This document shows, in pieces, positions 52,048 through 59,533 of a stretch of DNA of 64,000 nt; the stretch's first letter is position 1; every line of letters starts with the position of its first letter. A program made the position numbers and the translations under genes. The DNA is from an uncultured Oscillospiraceae bacterium (GTDB taxonomy: Bacteria; Bacillota; Clostridia; Oscillospirales; Oscillospiraceae). Location of the stretch: the NCBI GenBank assembly GCA_947627285.1, contig CANQVL010000005.1:1-64000 (forward strand), written 5' to 3'. Under the pieces are notes generated by a model, which worked only from the letters and a program-made list of their open reading frames with translations, had not been told where the DNA came from and ran no database searches.

Positions 52048-52529
52048 GGTTTTTGAAAAACGTTTTTTCCCAGCTCCACACCTTCGTCCTCTGGGCGCTC
52101 ATGTCCGCCATACTCTGGAGCTGGATCTTCACCATGGTCACCGACACCTCCCCCCAAAAAAAGGTCCAGATCTACATCTACGTTGACGAGCTCAGGGACA
52201 CGGACCTCGCGGTTTATCTGGAGCAGGACCTCCCCGACGGCATAAAAATGGTCAAGGTCCACCCCTTCACCTACGCCATGCTCAACGTGGACCTTCTGGA
52301 AAACAGCGACCTCTTCATTCTCCCGGCCTCCATGGTGGGGGAGTATGAGGAGCTCCTCCTCCCCGGCGGCGAGGCGGTGAAGGTCTACGATCCCGATACC
52401 GGCTCCGGCGCTGCCTTGGATTACATCTCCTACTCGGACGAGGATTATTACCTCTACTTCGGCGCCAAATCCCTCCACCTTGACGACGGCGCCGCAAAAT
52501 ACGTCGCGGACAGGCTTTTGGCCTCTTAA
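52044..52529 (+). CDS. Membrane-anchored extracytoplasmic protein of unknown function
   Basis: A 161-residue protein with one N-terminal membrane anchor (about 10-33, FVLWALMSAILWSWIFTMV) and an outside domain. That domain begins QIYIYVDELRDTDLAVYLEQDLP and contains HPFTYAMLNVDLLENSDLFILPASMVGEYEELLLP, a pattern that recalls part of a periplasmic-binding-protein fold. It is coupled to the preceding two-helix protein. No enzymatic motif is seen and the function is unknown. It precedes the mal cluster but is separated from it by a terminator. Confidence 0.75.
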   Translation: MRFLKNVFSQLHTFVLWALMSAILWSWIFTMVTDTSPQKKVQIYIYVDELRDTDLAVYLEQDLPDGIKMVKVHPFTYAMLNVDLLENSDLFILPASMVGEYEELLLPGGEAVKVYDPDTGSGAALDYISYSDEDYYLYFGAKSLHLDDGAAKYVADRLLAS

Positions 52530-52536
52530 ATCCCAT

Positions 52537-52570
52537 TTCCCACACCGAAAAGTGTGGGAATTTTGGTTTT
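52537..52570 (+). terminator. Terminator before the mal cluster
   Basis: TTCCCACAC (52537-52545) pairs with GTGTGGGAA (52552-52560), followed by TTTTGGTTTT. Confidence 0.85.
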
Positions 52571-52632
52571 ATTATATTAATATCGTGTTAAACCTTTGTT
52601 CAAAATGCACAAAATTTGTTACGAATTTTTGT

Positions 52633-52646
52633 CGAAAACGTTTCCA
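52633..52646 (+). promoter_or_regulatory. LacI/CcpA-type operator (cre-like) upstream of malE
   Basis: CGAAAACGTTTCCA matches 12 of 14 positions of the cre consensus TGWAANCGNTNWCA and has the central CG palindrome of LacI-family sites. It is centred about 62 nt before the expected start and lies upstream of the -35 box. That position fits activation, or repression by a MalR-type regulator acting at a distance. No regulator gene is adjacent. Confidence 0.6.
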
Positions 52647-52666
52647 TACTTTTTTACCCAACTTTA

Positions 52667-52695
52667 TTGAATTTGCCTCCGACCTCTGCTATAAT
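52667..52695 (+). promoter_or_regulatory. Promoter of the malE operon
   Basis: TTGAAT at 52667-52672, a 17-nt spacer and a perfect TATAAT at 52690-52695. Confidence 0.85.
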
Positions 52696-52712
52696 GTTAA
52701 AAGATAACAGGC

Positions 52713-52756
52713 CGGACAGGGGCCCCTGTCCGTTTATCCCCGCAAAGCGGGGATAA
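52713..52756 (+). promoter_or_regulatory. Two tandem hairpins in the malE 5' leader
   Basis: A perfect 20-nt palindrome at 52713-52732 (arms CGGACAGGGG and CCCCTGTCCG) is followed at once by TTATCCCCGC (52734-52743) pairing with GCGGGGATAA (52747-52756). They occupy most of the short leader, ending 20 nt before the AGGAGG site. Probably an mRNA-stabilising structure; no T-run follows, so not a terminator. Confidence 0.6.
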
Positions 52757-52788
52757 TAACTGTTATAAATTATTCAGGAGGAATGAAA

Positions 52789-54072
52789 ATGAAAAAAATC
52801 TTAGCAATCGCTCTCGCGCTCCTCATGGTCCTGTCCCTCGTCGCCTGCAATAACAGCAACAGCGACAACCAGGGCGACAACAACCAGGGCGGCGGAGAGC
52901 AGGCCGCGGACCTCGCCGGCACCTATGATGTGACCATCTGGGCGCCTGAGGCGGCTGTGGAGCTCACCAAGAAGCAGGTCGCTGACTTCAACAGCTCCAA
53001 CGAGTACGGCATCACCTTCAACGTCACCGTTGAGCCCGTTTCCGAGGCTGAGGCCGCCGGCAACGTGGTCACCGACGTCTCCGCCGCGGGCGACCTGTTC
53101 TTCTTCGCCCAGGACCAGCTGAGCGTCATCGTCAAGGCCGGCTGCCTTACCAAGCTCGGACAGGGCGCCGCCGCCACCGTTAAGGAGCTCAACGCCGAGG
53201 GCGCCGTCCTCGCCGCCCAGTCCGGCTCCGACCTCTACGCCTATCCTCTCACCGCCGACAACGGCTACTTCATGTACTATGACAAGTCCGTTATCCCCGA
53301 GGACCACGTTGACAGCCTCGAGGACATCCTCGCCGACTGCGAGACCGCCGGCAAGCTGTTCTCCATGGAGACCAACACCTCCGCGTGGTACATAGCGGCC
53401 TGGTTCTTCGGCACCGGCTGCCACTCCAACTGGGATTTCGACGAGCAGGGCAACGCCATCGCCCTGGACGATGACTTCAACTCCGAGAACGGCGTTATCG
53501 CCGCCAAGGGAATGCTGAAGCTCCTCAACTCCCCCGCCAACCTGAGCAACTCCGGCGTTGACGCCTTCTCCAACGGCGCCGCCGTGGTCGTCTCCGGCAC
53601 CTGGGCTTACAATGACGCCCTCGCCATCCTCGGCGAGAACCTGGGCGCCACCGACCTGCCCTCCTTCACCGTTGACGGAAAGAGCTATCACCTGGGCTCC
53701 TACAACGGCTGCAAGCTCCTGGGTCTCAAGCCTCAGGAGGATACCAAGAAGGCCGCCGCCCTCAACCAGCTGGCCCTCTACCTCACCAATGAGAAGTGCC
53801 AGCTCGAGCGCTTCAACGAGCTCGCCTGGGGTCCCTCCAACACTAACGCGCAGGCTGACCCCGCTGTCCAGGCCAACCCCGGCCTCGCAGCTCTTCTGGC
53901 TCAGAGCCCCTACTCCGTACCTCAGCCCAACATCCCCAACGCCTGGTGGGATATCGCCAAGGTCATCGCCGATGACGTCAAGGCCGCCGGCAATGACGAC
54001 GCCGCCATCAAGGCCGCTCTCGATAAGTATATCGCCAGCGCCCAGGGCTGCGTCACCGCTCCCGCTGAATAA
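52789..54072 (+). CDS. malE: Maltodextrin-binding lipoprotein
   Basis: A 427-residue extracellular solute-binding protein of ABC family 1. The signal peptide ends in the lipobox LSLVAC, so the mature protein is anchored through the lipidated cysteine near residue 20. A low-complexity Asn/Gln/Gly linker (NNSNSDNQGDNNQGGGEQ) follows, then the binding domain (VTIWAPEAAVELTKKQVADFN, YAYPLTADNGYFMYYDKSV, WGPSNTNAQ). Codons are strongly biased, fitting high expression. ATG 52789 has AGGAGG 7 nt upstream; the ATG at 52783 is too close. A hairpin at 54134-54165 separates it from malF. Confidence 0.93.
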   Translation: MKKILAIALALLMVLSLVACNNSNSDNQGDNNQGGGEQAADLAGTYDVTIWAPEAAVELTKKQVADFNSSNEYGITFNVTVEPVSEAEAAGNVVTDVSAAGDLFFFAQDQLSVIVKAGCLTKLGQGAAATVKELNAEGAVLAAQSGSDLYAYPLTADNGYFMYYDKSVIPEDHVDSLEDILADCETAGKLFSMETNTSAWYIAAWFFGTGCHSNWDFDEQGNAIALDDDFNSENGVIAAKGMLKLLNSPANLSNSGVDAFSNGAAVVVSGTWAYNDALAILGENLGATDLPSFTVDGKSYHLGSYNGCKLLGLKPQEDTKKAAALNQLALYLTNEKCQLERFNELAWGPSNTNAQADPAVQANPGLAALLAQSPYSVPQPNIPNAWWDIAKVIADDVKAAGNDDAAIKAALDKYIASAQGCVTAPAE

Positions 54073-54133
54073 ACCGGCTGATTTGGAGCTTTTTTAAAAG
54101 CGTCAGGTTAATTTCGGCCTGATATAGTATCTG

Positions 54134-54165
54134 ATCGGCCGGGACTGGAAACAGCTCCGGCCGAT
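54134..54165 (+). other. Intercistronic hairpin malE-malF
   Basis: ATCGGCCGG (54134-54142) pairs with CCGGCCGAT (54157-54165); TAATTAAAA follows, not a T-run. It probably protects the malE message 3' end, giving more binding protein than permease from one operon. Confidence 0.6.
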
Positions 54166-54185
54166 TAATTAAAAGGGGTGATTTG

Positions 54186-55727
54186 ATGAAAAGATACAGC
54201 GATATGGAATACCTTCGCTTATCAAAATGGAACAAATTCGTTTACAAGCTGGTATCCTTCCTGGTGAGCATCCCCTTGGGCATCGGACATTTCTTCGTCA
54301 AGATATGGAAGGGCATCAAGGAATTCGGCGGGAAGGTCGCCGCCGAATGTAAGGACATCTGGACCACCTTCGTCACCGGCGACTGGAAGACAAAGCTCTC
54401 CTTCCTTGTCATGGGCTTCGGGAACCTTGCCCACGGGCAGATCCTCCGCGGCGTCATGTTCCTCCTCTTTGAGGTCGTCTTCATCTTCTACATGGTCACC
54501 ACCGGCGGCTACTGGCTGTCAAAGCTTGACAACCTGGGCGACAAGGGTCCTGAGAGCGTCTATAACGCGGTGCTGGACACCAACACCACCGTCTTCAACG
54601 ACAACTCCTTCAAGATCCTCCTCTACGGCGTTCTCACAATCTTCTTCATTATAGCCTTCATTTACACCTGGCGTGCCAACGTCAAGCAGAATAAGCTCAT
54701 AAACCAGATCCTCAAGTCCGGCAAAAAGCTTAAATCCGGCAAGGACGACCTGAAATCCCTGGTGGACGACCAGTTCCACAAGACCCTTCTCGCCCTTCCC
54801 ATGGTTGGTATCCTGGTGTTCACCGTCATGCCCATAGTGTTCATGGTGCTTGTCGCCTTCACCAACTACGACGGCTCCCACAACGGCTATTCCAACGCCC
54901 TGTTCACCTGGGTGGGACTTAAGAACTTCGGCACCATGTTCTCCTGGACCGCCAACACCTCGGCGGGGCTCCAGTCCTATTCCGCCACCTTCGGCGAGAT
55001 ACTCACCTGGACCCTTATCTGGGCGTTCTTTGCCACCTTCACCAACTATTTCCTTGGTATGTGCGTTGCCATGATGATCAACAAGAAGGGTATCCATCTG
55101 AAGAAGATGTGGCGTACCATACTTGTTATGACCGTCGCCATCCCCCAGTTTATCTCCCTGATGTACGTATCCAAAATGTTCGCCCAAAACGGACTGTTGA
55201 ACCAGATGCTGATGAACCACGGCTGGATCAAGCAGCCGCTGCCCTTCTGGACCGATCCCACCTGGGCGAGGATCACCGTCATCATCATCAATATCTGGGT
55301 CGGCATTCCTTACCTCATGCTCATCACCACCGGTATCCTTATGAATATCCCCGCGGACCTCTACGAGTCCGCCAAGATAGACGGCGCCAACGCCTGGCAG
55401 CAGTACAGGAAGATCACCCTCCCGTATATGCTGTTCATCACCGGCCCCTATCTGCTCACCAGCTTCACGGGCAACATGAACAACTTCAACGTCATCTACC
55501 TCCTGACCGGCGGCGCGCCCACCAACGCGGCGGCGTCCGGCGCGGCGGGAAGCGTGGGCTACACGGACCTTCTTATCACCTGGCTCTTCAAGATCACCAC
55601 GGGCGGCGAATCCCTCTACTACCTGGCGTCCGTCGTCGGTATCATGGTCTTCGTAGTGGTGGCGCTGATCTCCCTTGTGGTCTACAACGTGCTGCCCTCC
55701 ATTAAGAATGAGGAGGACTTCCAGTGA
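54186..55727 (+). CDS. malF: Maltodextrin ABC transporter permease MalF
   Basis: A 513-residue membrane subunit. A long N-terminal region with about three extra membrane segments (about 75-180) precedes the six-helix permease core with the EAA loop ESAKIDGANAWQQYRKITLPYM and FNVIYLLTGGAPT. The length and extra helices resemble MalF of enteric bacteria rather than the short permeases of other sugar systems. ATG 54186 follows an AAAGGGG site. Overlaps malG (TGATG). Confidence 0.93.
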   Translation: MKRYSDMEYLRLSKWNKFVYKLVSFLVSIPLGIGHFFVKIWKGIKEFGGKVAAECKDIWTTFVTGDWKTKLSFLVMGFGNLAHGQILRGVMFLLFEVVFIFYMVTTGGYWLSKLDNLGDKGPESVYNAVLDTNTTVFNDNSFKILLYGVLTIFFIIAFIYTWRANVKQNKLINQILKSGKKLKSGKDDLKSLVDDQFHKTLLALPMVGILVFTVMPIVFMVLVAFTNYDGSHNGYSNALFTWVGLKNFGTMFSWTANTSAGLQSYSATFGEILTWTLIWAFFATFTNYFLGMCVAMMINKKGIHLKKMWRTILVMTVAIPQFISLMYVSKMFAQNGLLNQMLMNHGWIKQPLPFWTDPTWARITVIIINIWVGIPYLMLITTGILMNIPADLYESAKIDGANAWQQYRKITLPYMLFITGPYLLTSFTGNMNNFNVIYLLTGGAPTNAAASGAAGSVGYTDLLITWLFKITTGGESLYYLASVVGIMVFVVVALISLVVYNVLPSIKNEEDFQ

Positions 55728-56590
55728 TGAATAACGAAAAGCGTCATATGGGTCTAAAGACCCTCAACAGGGCAAGCAACACTGTTATCTACATCCTGCT
55801 TGTCATCATCAGCGTTATCTGGCTGCTCCCCTTTGTCTTCATCGTCTTTCAGTCCTTCCGTGTTGAGTCCACCTGGCAGGTGGGATACGTCATCCCCCAG
55901 CAGTGGGGCCTCCAGAACTACATAAACCTCTGGAATTCCGACTTCAAGCGCTGGTATCTCAACACCTTCATCATCGCCCTGGCTTCCGCGGTGCTCGTCA
56001 CCGTCATCCAGCTTTGCATGAGCTATACCCTCTCCCGTTTCCGCTTCAAGATGCGCGGGCCCCTTATGCGGTTCATGCTGATTTTGGGAATGTTCCCCGG
56101 AATGCTCACCATGATCATCCTCTACCGCGTTCTGGCTGACCTGGGCCTCACTCAGGCCAACGCTGTCCCCGGCCTCATTCTTGTGGGCGTGGCTTCCTCC
56201 GGCATGGGCTATTACGTCTCCAAGGGCTTCTTTGACACCATCCCCAAGTCCCTGGACGAGGCCGCCCGTGTTGACGGCGCCACCCGCTTCCAGGTGCTCT
56301 ACAAGATCATCCTGCCCCTGGCAAAGCCCATCGTCATTTACACCATCCTCACCGCCTTCATGGGCCCCTGGGGAGACTTCGTATTCGCCCGTTACGTGGC
56401 CATGGGCACCTCCGCCGGCTACAACGTGGCCGTCGGTATGTACAGCTGGCTGACCAATGACCAGATCAACAGCTGGTATACCACCTTCTGCGCCGGCGGC
56501 GTTATCGTCGCCCTCCCCGTGACCATCCTCTTCATGTGCCTGCAAAAGTATTATGTCGAGGGCGTTACCGGCGGCGCCGTAAAAGGCTGA
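55727..56590 (+). CDS. malG: Maltodextrin ABC transporter permease MalG
   Basis: A 287-residue permease with six membrane helices and the EAA loop DEAARVDGATRFQVLYKIILPLAKP. FQSFRVESTWQVGYVIPQQWGLQNYINLW and the C-terminal LQKYYVEGVTGGAVKG are typical of MalG. ATG 55727 shares a base with the malF stop; GTG 55724, 7 nt after AGGAGG, is an equally good start and would add one residue. Confidence 0.94.
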   Translation: MNNEKRHMGLKTLNRASNTVIYILLVIISVIWLLPFVFIVFQSFRVESTWQVGYVIPQQWGLQNYINLWNSDFKRWYLNTFIIALASAVLVTVIQLCMSYTLSRFRFKMRGPLMRFMLILGMFPGMLTMIILYRVLADLGLTQANAVPGLILVGVASSGMGYYVSKGFFDTIPKSLDEAARVDGATRFQVLYKIILPLAKPIVIYTILTAFMGPWGDFVFARYVAMGTSAGYNVAVGMYSWLTNDQINSWYTTFCAGGVIVALPVTILFMCLQKYYVEGVTGGAVKG

Positions 56591-56610
56591 TTTGAAAGGA
56601 GAATAAGGAT

Positions 56611-57732
56611 ATGGCAAGTGTAAAACTTACTAACGTCAAAAAAATCTACGACAAGAACGTCGTTGCTGTCCATGACTTCAACCTTGAGATCAAGGACAAG
56701 GAATTTGTGGTCTTCGTCGGCCCCTCCGGATGCGGCAAGTCCACCACCCTGCGCATGATAGCCGGCCTTGAGGACATCTCCGAGGGCACCGTAGAGATCG
56801 ACGGCGAGGTCGTCAACGACCTCCAGCCCAAGGACCGCGGCATAGCCATGGTCTTCCAGAACTACGCCCTCTATCCCCACATGTCCGTCTATGACAACAT
56901 CGCCTTCTCTCTGCGCCTCAAGAAGGTCCCAGAGGACGTCATCTACGACAAGGTCACCAAGGCCGCCGAGATCCTGGGCATCACCGAGTACCTGATGCGC
57001 AAGCCCCGCGCCCTCTCCGGCGGGCAGAGGCAGCGTGTCGCCATCGGACGCGCCATGGTCCGCGACTCCAAGGTCTTCCTCATGGATGAGCCCCTCTCCA
57101 ACCTGGACGCAAAGCTCCGTAACCAGATGCGCGCCGAGATCATCCTTCTCCGCCAGAAGCTTGACACCACCTTCATCTACGTCACCCACGACCAGACCGA
57201 GGCCATGACCCTGGCTGACCGTATCGTCATCATGAAGGACGGTTTCATCATGCAGGTTGGCTCCCCCGACGAGGTCTTTGATATGCCCGACAACCTGTTC
57301 GTCGCCGAGTTCATAGGCGCTCCCAAGATGAACATAGTCCGCACAAAGCTCGTCTGCGAGGGCGGCAAGTATTACGTCACCCCCTTCGGCGCCAAGATCC
57401 CCGTGGACGGCGACAAGGGCAAGGCGCTGGCGGCGCGCAACGTCAAATCCGGCGACGTGCTCCTGGGCGTCCGCCCCGAGCACATCCAGCTCGCCAAGGC
57501 CGCTGACCACGCCATCCCCTGCACCCTGGTGGTGGACGAGATGATGGGCTCCGAGCTCCATCTCCACGTTGACACCGAGGACGGCTCCCGCCTCATAGTC
57601 AGGGTCCCCACCCTTGACCTTGACAAGGAGGAGCGCCGCGCCCTGGTCGCCGGAGCCAAGCTCCACATCACCTTCGAGGGCAAGGCCATGCACCTCTTCG
57701 ACCCCGACACGGAGAAGAACCTTCTCACCTGA
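56611..57732 (+). CDS. msmX: Sugar ABC transporter ATPase (MalK/MsmX type)
   Basis: A 373-residue ATPase: Walker A GPSGCGKST, Q-loop FQNYALYPHMSVYDN, signature LSGGQRQRVAIGRAM, Walker B VFLMDEPLSNLD, H-loop VTHDQTEAM, then a C-terminal regulatory domain (from about 240, LGVRPEHIQ) as in MalK, MsmX and UgpC. It energises MalFG here; MsmX-type ATPases often serve several sugar permeases, so sharing is possible. It follows malG by 20 nt and ends before a terminator. Confidence 0.94.
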   Translation: MASVKLTNVKKIYDKNVVAVHDFNLEIKDKEFVVFVGPSGCGKSTTLRMIAGLEDISEGTVEIDGEVVNDLQPKDRGIAMVFQNYALYPHMSVYDNIAFSLRLKKVPEDVIYDKVTKAAEILGITEYLMRKPRALSGGQRQRVAIGRAMVRDSKVFLMDEPLSNLDAKLRNQMRAEIILLRQKLDTTFIYVTHDQTEAMTLADRIVIMKDGFIMQVGSPDEVFDMPDNLFVAEFIGAPKMNIVRTKLVCEGGKYYVTPFGAKIPVDGDKGKALAARNVKSGDVLLGVRPEHIQLAKAADHAIPCTLVVDEMMGSELHLHVDTEDGSRLIVRVPTLDLDKEERRALVAGAKLHITFEGKAMHLFDPDTEKNLLT

Positions 57733-57759
57733 TAAAATCACACCTAAAACCTCATTCCG

Positions 57760-57789
57760 GGGCTGTGGCCAACGGCCACAGCCCTATTT
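57760..57789 (+). terminator. Terminator of the malE-msmX operon
   Basis: GGGCTGTGGCC (57760-57770) pairs perfectly with GGCCACAGCCC (57774-57784) around AAC, followed by TATTTT. Confidence 0.85.
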
Positions 57790-57846
57790 TAGTGTTCACT
57801 TACGAATTAGCCGAATAACGATTTGATGTTTTAACGGAGGATCAAA

Positions 57847-59487
57847 ATGAAAAATCGCGCTTTTGCGCTTACGCTCGCCCTGCTCCTCCTGCTCACCGCC
57901 TGCTCAAAGGGCGTGGAAGTGGGGTCAAATGAGGAATACGAGCACGCAGATACCGGCGAGGCCATAATCTCCGGCCCCCAGGTGGAGAACGCCGCGGCGA
58001 CGACCGACAACTACCGGGTGTTCTATGAGATCTTCGTCGGCTCCTTCTCCGACTCCGACGGCGACGGCACCGGCGACCTTCGCGGCATAATCGACCGCAT
58101 GGACTACCTGAACGACGGCGACGACGCCTCCGGCCTCTCTCTGGGCGTGGAGGGCATATGGCTCTCACCCATCTTTACCTCCCCCAGCTACCACAAGTAC
58201 GACGTGGACGATTACTACGAGATCGACCCCGCCTTCGGCACCATGGAGGACCTGAAGGAGCTGGTTGACCTGTGCCACCAGCGCAATGTAAAGGTCATTC
58301 TGGACCTTGTCATCAACCACACCGGTCCCAACAACGAGTGGTTCAAAAGCTTCTGCAAGGCCCACGTGGAGGGCGATACCTCCAATGAGTATTACGACTT
58401 CTACTCCTGGAGCCCCGCCGGTCAGACCGCCCCTGCCGGACGCACCTTCAGCCAGATCCCCGGCTGCGGCGATATGTACGAATGTAACTTCTCCGGCTCC
58501 ATGCCGGAGCTCAACTACGATAACCCCGCGGTGCGCGAGACCATGCTGGACGTGGCGAAATTCTACCTCGACCTGGGCGTTGACGGCTTCCGCTTTGACG
58601 CCGCCAAGTACATCTACTTCGGCGACAATAAGCTCAGCGGCGAATTCTGGGTGTGGTACATGGACGAGCTTCGCACCGTAAAGCCCGACATCTACACCGT
58701 CGCCGAGGTCTGGGACGCCGACGGCATCACCGACGCCTACTTCCCGGCGCTGAACTGCTTCAACTTCACCACCTCCCAGGCCAACGGGCTCATCGCCTCC
58801 ACCGCCAAGGGCGGAAGCGTGGACTCCTACACCGCCTACGTGGACGCGTACCTTGACAGGATCCATGACCTCAACCCCGACGCCATGATCGTGCCCTTCA
58901 TCGCCAACCACGACACCGACCGGGCGGGGGGCTACCTCTCCTCCACCAACGGGCAGATGCAGATGGCGGCGAACCTCTACATCCTTTCCCCAGGCTCGCC
59001 CTTCATCTACTACGGCGAGGAGCTGGGCGCGAGGGGCTCACGCGGCGGCGCGAATACTGACGCCAACCGGAGACTCAAGATGGAGTGGGGCGGCGACGCC
59101 ACGATTCGCGACCCCGAGGGCTCCACCTACAAGGCCGACAACCGCGTCCCCGCCACCGCCGAGGAGCAGCTTGCCGACGGAGCCAGCCTCTTCAGCCACT
59201 ACAAAAAGCTAATCATGGTCCGCAAGGCAAATCCCGCCATAGCCCGGGGCGACTACACGCCCATCGACCTTGATGGCACAGGCGTTGGCGGCGTCACCTC
59301 CACCTATGAGGGCACGACCGTCGCGGTGTTCCACAACACCACCGAGGAGACGGCAACTCTTGACCTGTCCTCCGCCGGCATTTCCGTGACGGAGATAAAC
59401 GCCTGCCTCGGCATGGGCAGCGCCCAGCTCAAGGGCTCCACACTCACCCTTGACGCCATGACCAGCGTCGTCCTGGCCTGCGGATGA
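57847..59487 (+). CDS. Extracellular GH13 alpha-amylase-family lipoprotein
   Basis: A 546-residue glycoside hydrolase. The signal peptide ends in the lipobox LLTAC (Cys near 19). The GH13 barrel begins [23 protein letters not shown]; catalytic residues are D251 (GFRFDAAKY), E287 (VAEVW) and D356 (ANHDTDR), with region I as DLVINH. The C-terminal beta domain is short. It is likely to cut alpha-1,4 bonds in starch or maltodextrins at the cell surface and feed MalE. AACGGAGG site upstream. Exact product specificity cannot be read. Confidence 0.92.
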   Translation: MKNRAFALTLALLLLLTACSKGVEVGSNEEYEHADTGEAIISGPQVENAAATTDNYRVFYEIFVGSFSDSDGDGTGDLRGIIDRMDYLNDGDDASGLSLGVEGIWLSPIFTSPSYHKYDVDDYYEIDPAFGTMEDLKELVDLCHQRNVKVILDLVINHTGPNNEWFKSFCKAHVEGDTSNEYYDFYSWSPAGQTAPAGRTFSQIPGCGDMYECNFSGSMPELNYDNPAVRETMLDVAKFYLDLGVDGFRFDAAKYIYFGDNKLSGEFWVWYMDELRTVKPDIYTVAEVWDADGITDAYFPALNCFNFTTSQANGLIASTAKGGSVDSYTAYVDAYLDRIHDLNPDAMIVPFIANHDTDRAGGYLSSTNGQMQMAANLYILSPGSPFIYYGEELGARGSRGGANTDANRRLKMEWGGDATIRDPEGSTYKADNRVPATAEEQLADGASLFSHYKKLIMVRKANPAIARGDYTPIDLDGTGVGGVTSTYEGTTVAVFHNTTEETATLDLSSAGISVTEINACLGMGSAQLKGSTLTLDAMTSVVLACG

Positions 59488-59533
59488 GTAAGAAATTGAA
59501 TGAATAAGTGATTGAATAAACGGAGGGGTAAAA

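Noticed and set aside
52713-52732. Intrinsic terminator in the malE leader
   Set aside because: The 20-nt palindrome is followed by only three T before the next stem, so termination is unlikely.
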